Assembly (NCBI GenBank): GCA_947184155.2
Contig: CAMXCT020006762.1
Span: forward strand, 1-64,000
Source of the DNA: Cladocopium goreaui
Lineage: Eukaryota; Sar; Dinophyceae; Suessiales; Symbiodiniaceae
Direction: 5' to 3'
Length of the DNA: 64,000 nt
The translations under genes were made by a program, and so were the position numbers. This document shows, one piece after another, positions 52,084 to 63,200 of this stretch; position 1 is the stretch's first letter; the number at the start of each line of letters is the position of its first letter. The notes under the pieces were generated by a model. It worked only from the letters and a program-made list of their open reading frames with translations, was not told the origin of the DNA and ran no database searches.

Positions 52084-54184
52084 TATGTTTTGAACGAAAG
52101 CGACGGAGAGGATCATGTTCATCATGTACACCTATGTTTCACCTTCAGTTTGCAGTGCTGCTTCGGCCATACGGTGACTCTTCCCTGGGGTTAAATTAGT
52201 TTTCTTTGCAGAATCCTGCCTGATAAATCTACAAACGATCACATGGACTTAATAATCAAAACCATTTGCCACACCAAGAAAGTCTGAATCTAATCTTCTG
52301 AAGTGAGAGAGTGCCCAGCCAATCCAATCCAGCTTTCTACTTAGAGAACTTGTCATCCACAAGCTTGGACGTCAGAGAGAATGAACTGTAAAGTCAGAGT
52401 CTGTGTTCTGCGCAATGATTTTGCATCAGGATTTTTTTTTTCAATGGCCGCTGGTTTATTGATAAAGTCTAGTACACCTAGAACAAACCCAAGTTCCGGA
52501 AGTCAGAACCTCGAAAACCTAAACACGGAGTTTCAACCTCGACTCCTAAGTGCAAACGCCAGCTTCGGTCGTTTGCTCGGACGCAACACAAAGGAGGCAA
52601 GTTTTCAAGCAGGACACACCCGCAAGAGGCAAAACCCCAAAAGCAAACGTCACGTGCTAATCTTCTGATTGTGATACTCAGTTCTGTTCAATTCTGGACA
52701 TGTTGACCCAACTCCCTCGAGCCAATGTCTGGTGAGGAAACGCAATTCCAGGTCCAAAAACCACGACCTCCCCTAAAAGGTCGACTGAACAATTCCCAAT
52801 TGCGTTGAGTCACAAATTCAGCTAGCTACTAAAGCTTGATCTACTTCCAAAAGTTCTCAAATGATCCGGTTCTCATCCAAACGTGAATAACCAGAGTTCT
52901 TTACAATCAAGAAGGAAGTAGATGATTACAAATGTTCTGTACAATGTTCTTCTGGTTGACAAAACTTCCTCAAACCTCAAGTTCGTTCACCAAAACCTCC
53001 CGTGCAGCTAAAACAGAGTTCCAGCATCTTGAAACATGATGGAGAGCAGAAAGTTCTGCTCTACATCACACAATCTCCAGCAAAATCAATACGAAGAGTT
53101 TCGATGAAATCACCGCCATGCAATGCAGAATCACCAGCTATAAATGTACACGATGGAAACCAAATGTCCCAGTCGCAAAGCAATGTCCAGATTCAGCTCA
53201 ATAGATGAAGATGGACACCATGTTGTACAAAACCAAAAGAGGTCAAATACCTCAATCGCCGATAGAGCACAGTCTTCCCAATATAGTACCAAGTCATCAC
53301 GAGTAGTGATGCCTGTGACAAATATTGAAGACCAGTTCAGGCGTTTCAACCAAAACGTCTGTTTCCGACACCAAATTCAGATTTGAATGTACCATTCTGC
53401 AGCAAATCGTCCAGAGAAAATGATCGCAGTAATGAAACTGCATCAACTCAGCTGAAACCATTCAAATACAGAAATGAATACATCCCACAATAAAACTTCT
53501 CGCAGCTAAGCACTTCGGCATAACCATAGTGAGATAGAAGTCTATCATCATGCAGAAAAGCATATTCCACTATGGAGGTCATGATGTAGACGCATAGAGA
53601 TCGTTCAGACATTGTATTGTGGATGGCGCCCTTAGGAGATGTACTTTACATTTCCACACCCCCTTTCGACGTACACAATCAATCTCGCAAGCTGTTCCCC
53701 TTAAACGCAGATCTTAGCCAACGTCAGTGTACACAGTTTGCATGATAAATATCCTCGAAGTCCAAAAACTCCATCGCCTGGTGCATCGTCTCCCCAGTTG
53801 CACGCGGTACCAGAAAGACCAAAATGAAAGCTGCATACGCCACGCCTGTCGATAAGGCATGAATCAGAGAAAATTCAAATTCTCCCACGAGCCACACGAT
53901 CGGCGCTCCGCATCCATATGACCCGTCTTGCAAAAATAAGAAAAGTCGCCATTGACTTCATCCGCCTCCAACGAAGACGGCAAAACGTAACTTCAGCCTT
54001 GAGCTTTGAAACCAGTAAAACTGCCTCCAAAATAGCTCAAAACTGCTTGATAGTAGCCTCCATGTCGACTATCGCCCAATGTTTCGTCTCATAGACGTCC
54101 ACAGATTTACCCAAAACCACTGTCGCGCAGAATCAAGATGGGTAGCTATCCCCGCCACCATCAAGACCCAGATCCAGAGATTCC
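52084..54184. other. No gene recognised
   Basis: Only short frames. Minus 53724-53933 (VWLVGEFEFSLIHALSTG, then VAYAAFILVFLVP) could be a membrane exon but has no family match by eye. Confidence 0.3.
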
Positions 54185-54357
54185 AGTTCATCCAGAACGT
54201 TGACATTTTTTGTCCGAGCCCATTGCCTTTCAGCGGGTCTACGGTCTTGAGTCTTCTGCACGGACCAGCGGGGAATCGATCCACCACCGGCAGTGTGTCA
54301 GCGCCACAAGAGTGACGCCATACCAACTGGACCATGAGTTCATCCAGAACGTTGACA
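54185..54357 (-). mobile_element. tRNA-derived SINE with 21-bp target-site duplication (copy 1)
   Basis: SINE body 54206-54336. Minus strand: A box TGGTCCAGTTGG (54334-54323), B box GGATCGATTCC (54282-54272), a 3' hairpin GCTGAAAGGC, and a short A-rich tail. It is flanked by direct repeats beginning AGTTCATCCAGAACG at 54185-54205 and 54337-54357. Pol III promoter boxes plus a target duplication identify a LINE-mobilised SINE. Confidence 0.8.
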
Positions 54358-56311
54358 ACATAAACCATGGTTTTAAAAGGAGTTCACTACAGTGTTGTTG
54401 CAAAAGAGAGAAACCCCCAAAGAACACACACACGAGCGCAAACATCCACTGACGAAGCACCTTCGGAGTCAACATGTTTCAGCGTAATCCGACACCCTCT
54501 AAAAGAAGGTAGGCGTATGAGAAACTCAGACAACTGCAATCTCTCACACGGGATACCAGAAACAAGAAGATAATCCCCAGAGCTCTATGAGGACTCACAC
54601 GTAACCGTTAACGCGATGCAGTCGTTAGTCCAAGGTCTGTCGAAAAAGTGAGTCAAAACTGGAACACCAATAAATCACTGTCAAGGCAGTGCCCTGCCGA
54701 ATCCGCGCTCCCCCTTTCAAACAAGACTTCGCCTCAAGTACCCTTGAAACAAATCCATTCACAACTCAAACATGTTACACACCTTCATGAACATGATTAA
54801 ATGTTGTGGTGGCCTCAGATCCTTTCTTTATGATGGACACTCTCACAGGTTGAGGTCCCTAACTTCAAGAGATCATCATTGGCCAACAACCGCCTTAGTT
54901 TGACAGGAAAAACATAACCGATAAGATGGAGCACAAATCCAACACAGTTCCGATTAAGATCTCTGACCGGTATGAAGCCTTCTAGAAACCAAAAGCATCG
55001 TCCAAGCGACGGTCCACAGTCCGTCACAAACTGCTGAGGTCCGGTGCGAAATCGTCCAACACACGGCATCAAACTGAACTTATCTTCCAACTACAGAGGA
55101 GGCCCGCACATCCGAAGTCTGATTTTAATTGACTTTCCGGCCCCAAAAATGGAACCTGAAAGCGCACATGTGGTATCAGCTGTCTCCGTTCACTGGCTCC
55201 AATGTGGCGATTGCGATGCAGCACGACCCAGGCAACCTACAACACCCGGATAAAAGTTTTTCCTCTTGAACTAGCTACAGCAACCCTCTCCCTTTAGACT
55301 CCTGACAGGTCTCATGTGAATCATATGGCGGATCGTGGATCAGCTTCTTTGCTAAAAAAGAAAATCAGTTTTATTCCGACTTGAAACACGATCCGCTACG
55401 CAGGCCACGCGAAATGAAAACAATTGATCCGCGGCTGAGGAGCATGATGCCAACGCCAGACAGGTCGTTTATCAAGCCGGAAAGACAATTGCATTTTGCA
55501 AACCCACCTAATTAATGCAATAGCAACATCAGTCATGACGACAATCAATTACCCCATGTGATTGACATAATATCGAAAAGATGACGGAGTAAGAAAGCTT
55601 CAATACTTCACCTTCCCACATCTTTCCCTAAGCAGATTCTTACTCCATCCCGTTTGACCGGATTGAAAGATCATGATTCATCTTCTGTCCGGGCTGAAAA
55701 CTTCGGTTAGAGTCTAGAGGGGGCAAGGGGGGCCAAGAAGGGGCAGTATCCCCACAATCATCCAAATGGAAGTCGGCCACCTGCGCGAAAACCCGCAAAC
55801 TCCGCAACAACAAGAAACACCTCAAGCAATCATCTAACGCTGCAAATGGCTGATGGACCTTCTTTTAGCAAACAATCAAGCCACCAGGCCACCAGACGAA
55901 ACGAAACAATAAGAAGCCAACTTCCACCAGGTTCAAGCAGCAACTCCGCTTGCCCCAACAAGCAACAAAATCCTCCACAAAACAGCTTGCTCCGACGGAC
56001 CCAATTCTGGGTCCGGTCTCAAAAATGGGACGTGAATTGCTTAAGACTGCACTATAGCGAGTTTGGCGCTGACCAGTGCTGCTCTCTGACGGACAGCCCG
56101 GGCGCCCGTGCAGCAAAGTCTGTCCCAATGGCTCGTTTTTGCGGTGCTGTGATCAGACAGCTGCTCCACTCTCTGGGTGAGTGGAACTTCACTGCTGGAG
56201 ACTCTGCTCCCAATAGGAAAAATGAATTCGATGAATATCTTTCATGTGATCGGTCTGGCAGAAATGGCCATGGAAATGAATGAATGTCTTCTATTTGACC
56301 GGTTTGGTATC
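54358..56311. other. No gene recognised
   Basis: Scattered short frames without domains. Confidence 0.35.
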
Positions 56312-56362
56312 AGCAGCAGCAGCGGCAGCGACAAGCAGCAGTAGCAGTAGCAGCAGCACCAA
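56312..56362. repeat. CAG/AGC trinucleotide microsatellite
   Basis: Imperfect AGC/AGT units over about 50 bp. Confidence 0.8.
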
Positions 56363-56655
56363 CGTCTTCTATTTGGGTGGTTTTTCAAATCTTGGTTTTT
56401 GACGAACATCACCGCAACATAGAATCAAAGAATATCGTGACGATATGTTTCCGATCCGGGTCGTATCTGCATTCAAGACAAAATGGAAAATGTCAGTTTC
56501 AAGCTATTTGGCATCAGCAGCACTCTGAGGTGCCTGAACAGGTTTGACTGTCCCCTGAGTTCAGTGATCACTTTGTACTGCTTCAACACAGCGACATTGC
56601 AGCATGTTGCCGATACTGTTTTGTTTCTTGCGGAGAGAATGCTTGCAAAACCTCT

Positions 56656-56814
56656 GCGGGCAGCAGCAAAAATCTCCGATGGCTGACCCACTTTTGGGTC
56701 CAAATCTGGATCCCAAAACCAAAGACCTATGTGATCCAATTCTGGACACCATTTTGGGTCCATATTTGGACCCAAAAAATAGAGTCAGCATCGGGGAATT
56801 TTGCTGCTGCCCGC
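56656..56814. mobile_element. Foldback MITE with GCGGGCAGCAGC ends (copy 1)
   Basis: About 30-bp terminal inverted repeats beginning GCGGGCAGCAGCAAAA and containing CCGATG; inner inverted TTTGGGTCCA/TGGACCCAAA arms. 159 bp, non-coding. Confidence 0.7.
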
Positions 56815-57100
56815 TATGTTAAGCAGATTTGGACATCACGGTTTATCAACCCTGATGTCACAGATTCACGAAATCACAAAATTGCACAGATGTCACAGAA
56901 TCACGAGATCACAAAATTGGAACAACTATGACCCTTTCCAACAACAAATTCAGATCGTTGAGTCGTTGATGGTTCTCACCAACCATGTCAATGCACCAAA
57001 TTGACTGCAACGTCATTGTCAATGTCTCACTGCAACGATGACTGCAACAATTACAAATTCATCTCGCACCGCACCACATTGGTCAATATCAGCCCAGACT

Positions 57101-57711
57101 ACAAGGGAGGCCCCCACCGTGTCTCCAAAAAGTCTGCTGATTTCAGGTGCTAAAAACGAACCCTCTGGACATGGCGAGGTGCTGCTCCTAAAGTGACAGA
57201 AAGATCAGCAAATGTGGAAACACTTTCCCTGTACATTGCCAAATTTTGAAGGGGCTGCAAAGGTGCAACTTTTTCAGGGTAGGAAACAGAACCTGTATAG
57301 TTTCTTATTCACACTTCCGAAAGTTGCATCTTTGCACCCTGGTTTTTCTCTATCTATTTTTTAGACGCAAAATAACAGAAATTGACCGCGCTGTTATTCC
57401 ATCCGAAGTGGTTAGACTGGAACCTTATCCGCAACAATTTCTCAAATTTGGGCACGTTCCCCCGGACCCCTCCAAACAATGATTGAGAAAAACAAGATAA
57501 TGATAATGATTCCTTGCAGCATCTGCACTTTGATCTTTGTTTCGGGGGGGAAGGGGGGATGCCGGGCCTGTCACATGCACTTGTGCCAGCTCAGGAGTCC
57601 AAGAGGTGGTCGTTTGGACGGCTTTTACTTCTGCCTGTCATTCAGAAGGGTCTATTTTTGGGCCCGAAAAAGTCAAGAAAAATTAGACACGCAAATACGG
57701 GCCTCCCCAGT
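57101..57711. repeat. 611-bp direct duplication, copy 1
   Basis: Nearly identical to 58067-58677. Ends are GGGAGGCCC and GGGCCTCCC, a 9-bp inverted pair. An inner inverted repeat AAAGGTGCAACTTT / AAAGTTGCATCTTT has one mismatch here. Confidence 0.85.
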
Positions 57712-58066
57712 TCAAGATTCCTGCCACGGATGCTGTTTGTGTTAAAGTAGCTTCAAGCTTGACATTTTGCGCACATAGCAGCTTGCAAAGCTTCAGCACA
57801 TCTGACAAAATGAAGGGACCAAAAACAGGCCTGCCAGGAGGGACCACTTTCGATCCTAAGAGGGTCCACTTTTGGGTCCCTTCTGAAATATATTTGCTTT
57901 GCGCAAGGGTCCAAAACTGGGCCCTCAGCATTCTGAATCTGGTGCCTCCCTGGGGGCTTGTTTGACGCCCCATTCAAATGCTTTCTTGAGGCGCGTTGTT
58001 GGAATCAGGCCACAAACATCAGCGTCACACATCATAGCAACTACGAGTTGGCAACCAGGGCCTCGA
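57712..58066. other. Sequence between the duplicated units
   Basis: 355 bp. Contains GGGTCC-rich inverted motifs resembling the foldback MITEs. No gene. Confidence 0.4.
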
Positions 58067-58677
58067 ACAAGGGAGGCCCCCACCGTGTCTCCAAAAAGTC
58101 TGCTGATTTCAGGTGCTAAAAACGAACCCTCTGGACATGGCGAGGTGCTGCTCCTAAAGTGACAGAAAGATCAGCAAATGTGGAAACACTTTCCCTGTAC
58201 ATTGCCAAATTTTGAAGGGGCTGCAAAGGTGCAACTTTTTCAGGGTAGGAAACAGAACCTGTATAGTTTCTTATTCACACTTCCGAAAGTTGCACCTTTG
58301 CACCCTGGTTTTTCTCTATCTATTTTTTAGACGCAAAATAACAGAAATTGACCGCGCTGTTATTCCATCCGAAGTGGTTAGACTGGAACCTTATCCGCAA
58401 CAATTTCTCAAATTTGGGCACGTTCCCCCGCACCCCTCCAAACAATGATTGAGAAAAACAAGATAATGATAATGATTCCTTGCAGCATCTGCACTTTGAT
58501 CTTTGTTTCGGGGGGGAAGGGGGGATGCCGGGCCTGTCACATGCACTTGTGCCAGCTCAGGAGTCCAAGAGGTGGTCGTTTGGACGGCTTTTACTTCTGC
58601 CTGTCATTCAGAAGGGTCTATTTTTGGGCCCGAAAAAGTCAAGAAAAATTAGACACGCAAATACGGGCCTCCCCAGT
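58067..58677. repeat. 611-bp direct duplication, copy 2
   Basis: Second copy; the inner 14-bp inverted repeat is perfect here. Frames of 78-88 codons occur in both copies but show no domain. Confidence 0.85.
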
Positions 58678-59014
58678 ATTCGTACAAGGCCCTGCAGCTG
58701 AACATGAATGTCAACTCATACTTTTCTCTTTGTGCGTCCCAAGTCCGGTTGCTGCTGTCAAGGTCGCTTTAGGGGCCATGATGAAGCAGGTTTGTTCGCA
58801 TTCGAGGCGCTCACCGAGGTCTGCCCGAGGCACGAGGACAAAAGGGAGGCTCGTGGGGACATAGTCGCGGAGCCATGAAATCTCCATAGAAGCGCTGACA
58901 CCAAGGTCGTCTATAAAATTGCAGACGTTCACACTGGACAGGTACCCTTCAAGCTTTTAATTTTCGAGAGGATATTGCAAGGATGAAAATTTAAATCAGG
59001 ATGAATGGTTTCAA

Positions 59015-59200
59015 CCTGGGCAGCATTTTCCCGACCTTTTTTTTTTTTGGTCGGCGCCCGTTGCCTTTCGGCGGGTCGCACTTGAGACTCCCGAGTGGAC
59101 CAGCAAGGATTCGAGCCACCACCGGCAGTCTGTCAGCGCTGGCAAGACCAACGCCATACCAACTGAGCCATCGGGTCGCCTGGGCAGCATTTTCCCGACC
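59015..59200 (-). mobile_element. tRNA-derived SINE with 22-bp target-site duplication (copy 2)
   Basis: Body 59037-59178. Minus strand starts GCGACCCGATGGCTCAGTTGG: A box TGGCTCAGTTGG (59169-59158), B box GGCTCGAATCC (59117-59107), a 3' hairpin GCC-GAAA-GGC closed by CCCG/CGGG, then an A-rich tail of about 11 A. Duplicated flanks begin CCTGGGCAGCATTTTCC at 59015-59036 and 59179-59200. Confidence 0.85.
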
Positions 59201-59439
59201 GTGTTTAGGTTCAATTTTGTAAGTTTTTGCAGCAGGGTTGAAGAAGCGCAATGTTTCAGAAATTTTGTGGCTTATGGAGGGCTCTGACGATGTGATCCGG
59301 CAGGGCCAAGCTGCCAATCACAGAAAAGTTGCACCTCATCGTACAGTAGCAACCGGACTTGGGACGCACAAGGAGAAAAAGGTATGAGCTGACATTCATG
59401 TTCAAGCTGCAGGGTTGCAAATCTGCTTGCACAACATAT

Positions 59440-59609
59440 GCGGACAGCGGCAAAATTCGCCGATGGCTCCAAATATGGACCCCAAAATGGGTCCAGAATT
59501 GGATCACATTTTCATTCCTTCTTTTAGGTCTTTGCTTGGGCCCCGTTTTGGGATCCAGATTTGGACCCAAAAGTGGGGTCAGCCATCGGAGAATTTTGCT
59601 GCTGCCCGC
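59440..59609. mobile_element. Foldback MITE (copy 2)
   Basis: Ends GCGGACAGCGGCAAAATTC and its inverted partner at 59590-59609; same CCGATGG and GGGTCC arms as copy 1. 170 bp. Confidence 0.65.
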
Positions 59610-59916
59610 TGATTTGCGACGCACTTGCATGAGCAATGAATGCATGCTTTTTCTCTCTCTGCGTCCCGCTTTGCTTCTTGTACAGTCGAGGTCCCTTTCT
59701 CGCCGCCATGTTTGTGCTGGTTTTTTGGATCCTGCTTTGGGAGCCATAATGCAGCAGGTTTGTTGGCATTCGAGGCGCTCCAAGGCTTACCGAGGCCTGC
59801 CTCGAGGCACACGGCAGGAGCTACTGTGGAAGAAACCGCCTTTGAGGACGTCAACATGTGGCAGGCACCGGTTTCGCAGAAACGACCCCTTATGGGCACC
59901 TAGAATGTGGCAGGGC

Positions 59917-59937
59917 CCGTAGCCATTTTGGCTCAAG
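59917..59937 (+). other. Dinoflagellate spliced-leader (DinoSL) sequence at the 5' side of a retroelement
   Basis: 21 consecutive bases match the known 22-nt DinoSL, starting CCGTAGCC and ending TTGGCTCAAG; only the variable first base differs. It precedes a plus-strand coding region by about 330 bp. SL is added to mRNA by trans-splicing, so its presence in DNA marks reverse transcription of a mature mRNA. Two imperfect ~40-bp repeats (ACTAGGATTCTTGCTAGGAC and TACTAGTTTTCTTACTAGGA) follow. Confidence 0.8.
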
Positions 59938-60269
59938 CTTTTGAGGCCCGACTAGGATTCTTGCTAGGACAGCCATAAGCTACTTTTGCGGCTCTACTAG
60001 TTTTCTTACTAGGATAGCCATAAACCACTCATTTCAATCTCACGGGATCAATAGGGATCGGAATTTTGCCTCTATCTTTTTAATCGGGACGACCTTGCCA
60101 ACAGGGAACTGCCGACACCGGGTACCGGCTGTTTGGTGGTTCCCCAAGCTTAGTCGCACCATAGGCAACACAGATATTCCGGCTCCTTCACCAATCTGCA
60201 CTAGGACTCCCGCGGTATCACACAGCCTGACACCGGGTCCCGGTTGTTCAGGGTTAAGTCTGCGCCAGC

Positions 60270-63200
60270 ATGTTCCGACAGTTAATGACAGCCAATCGCT
60301 TTGTTTCATTGGCGCCTGACGATCCGGACAACTCAGAGACTGAGACGGAGCCCGCAGAACCACGTATCACAGACAAGCCCCAGGATGACGTGTCAGCCGT
60401 CAGTGATGACACAGTTTTTTATGATGCCAACGACGAATACTCCTTATTTCCAAGCAGGTACTGAACCCCCCCCACGTGAGGAGTGGGAAGTCGCAGCGCC
60501 TATTGATTTCCATGATGTCCATGGAGTGTTGCGCCTCAGCCATCAACTGGACGAAACCTTCCGGTCTGTCAAACAAATTGAAACTTCACTTGGAATGGAC
60601 GACGCACAGCAGATGTGGAAGTGGGCAGATGTGGGAGCTTGCCAAATGCCACGTTCGCCCCCTGCGTACCCGACACTCATGGTAGGGAAAAGTGGAGCTC
60701 GGCAGCCAGCTGCTAGCCATGTCCACCATAAAGCTCTTTTCCAGTGGATAGTAAGCAATTTATTGTGGTTATCGCAGTATGACACCGTCTATGTCTTCGT
60801 TGATAATCGTGAATTATCCGGGGAAAGTCCTCCAGACTACTGGCCCTTTTTTGCACCATCGATCAAAGGCAGGTGCGAGGTCATAGGCCCATACCAGGAG
60901 AAGACAACAGCAGTCCACACCCCCATCAACCCAGACACCGGTCTGGATCAAGTCCACTACACTTGGGCCGGTGCCGCAGTACTTGAAGCCTTATGCCTCG
61001 TGTATCCTACAGTGAATTTTGCACTCACTGACTCAGATTGCGTCCCTACCTCGCTTTTTGAGGTAGCAGAACTAGTCAATCTCATGACAGATCGGGATAC
61101 CAGAGTAGAAGCGATGCAACATCACACAATGGCCAGCTCCAGTCAGTGCCCCCCAGCAGTACTCCTGATGACAGAGTCCAAAGCAGAACTCAATGCCGGG
61201 TTAATAATTGTCACGGGTCATACTCCAACCCAGATAGAGGACGTCGACATGAACCCTGACTCTCCGGATGTAAGCATGCAGACAGCTGGCACAGCGCATT
61301 CCGACACCAGTGACTCCCGCGCACACAAGGCAAGGCGCCTGGCTCATCCGGCCAACAGCAAAACCCCGGATGAATGGGTCACTACGCTATGTAATAGTCG
61401 AGCCAGTTTCCTAGCAACTACTGCTGTACCCGAAGATCCCCTGGAAGCGCTCCGAGGTGGCCTAATCCTCACCCCCCTTGCTGGGATGCAGAGCTAGAAC
61501 CCCGTTGGACTGGACGCACGCCTGGGCAATGTTAGGAGAATGGGCTGGCAAAATTGCCTTCCCCCTACCTGACAACGGCAAATGGCCACGCCATGGACAC
61601 GGCATCTACCTGAGACCCGACTACATCCACAGAACTCCCCCGTTCCTGACGTGGGCTCGACCCATTTTTGAGCAAGGAGCACTCTCGCCGATGTCAGTCT
61701 TTCCAGCCATTTTCCCCATCCTGTGCCTTCCTGGAGACAAACTCTTCCAAAGCAAGGATGTGGAAGAAGCATATTGCCTTCCCCCAGTAGTGCACGCATT
61801 CCATGGAAATAAAGTTGACACAGGGAAGAAGCTCAGGCAAAGGGAATGGCAAGGCTTATGCCCACTCGCCGTTTCCCTCATAGGAGATGACCAACTGCCA
61901 CCATTATGGACCCACCCCACAGGAAGCGACTTTGTACGAGGAAGCAAACTAGTAGCAAAGCCTCATGTCGCCGAGCAGCGCAAACTCACTCGGACACAAG
62001 TGTTGCTACTCCAGAGTCTGTGGACGCCAGTGGAATCTCCCCATCACAACAACAACCACGCCCCCTGGCCTCAGGCCTGCCGAGCTTCCCATGTCCTCTG
62101 TGGACAACACGCCAGCCTGCAACTCCCATCTAATCAGATTCTCCCCCTGCTAGTGGCATTGCAGAAGCGATTGCAAATCGACCCCAACAACCTCGAGCTT
62201 GCCATCAATGAAATCCTCGCAAGTCATGCCGACCCCAAGTACACCGCATGGAAACTAGTCATCATGGACCACACCGGTTGGCAACTCCATCCCACTGACA
62301 CAGGGTACCTGGATGTTCAGTGCACAGGATTGGGTGGAGGAGAGTTAGACAAAGAGTGGGAAGTCCTCTTGTCATGTAGAAGAGAAGCCCACGTATATGG
62401 CCCCTCTCTAAGCAAGCAAGATGATTGGAAGGAAAAGGCTGGCACCATCGCGGGCACCGCACATACCCAGGAATATCTTCTACTTCACCTTGCCATGTTC
62501 CCGATTGGCCTCCACACCTGGTGCCACGTCCTTGGAATGCCTGCTGCCCATCAGCTTCAAGCTAAAATCATCCACCGTGCAAGAAAAGTGTTAGAGTTTT
62601 GCCCCCACCCTGGCCAGGGTACAAACAAGGCATACGACTTTTCACCAAACTATTGGTTGCGCACCCGCTAGTTGGAGTCTGCCTGCCCCCAGATACCCTC
62701 CCCACCGAATCCTTAAAGTTGGCTGGATATATGGTTGGCTCACTGTACATCCGAGGGCATGGTGCAGGCTCATATGCAGGAATGGTGTGGGAAACAATCC
62801 TGGCAGAGTTTCCGAACATTACAGGCAGCACAGTATTGGCAGCCACTGCGTTGCCACCATCACTCCTCACTAGATCAATGCTGTCCTACACTAGACAAAT
62901 ACGCCTCATCCATCATGGAGACGACAGACTGTGTGTGTGGACTCCGTCCAATCAGGACATGAAGATGCTCCAGCAACGAAGATTCATTGTCACATACATC
63001 ACAGGGTGGCGAGCGTATCTTGGCTCTGCTCAGCACAACTATGCGCATTGGACACGGGTAACCCTTCCGGAAGGACGATGTGACCTCGCCAACCTGGAAA
63101 GAATCCCCGGCGTGCTTCCGTTTGAGATTTACGCGCAAGCCCCACTGCGACTTATTTCATGGTGCAGCTTTGAACTCACTCCAGCAGCCAGACGTCTCCT

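Noticed and set aside
59037-59178. Functional tRNA gene
   Set aside because: A and B boxes are present, but acceptor pairing is not kept, the body is too long, and it has an A-rich tail and target duplications: a SINE.
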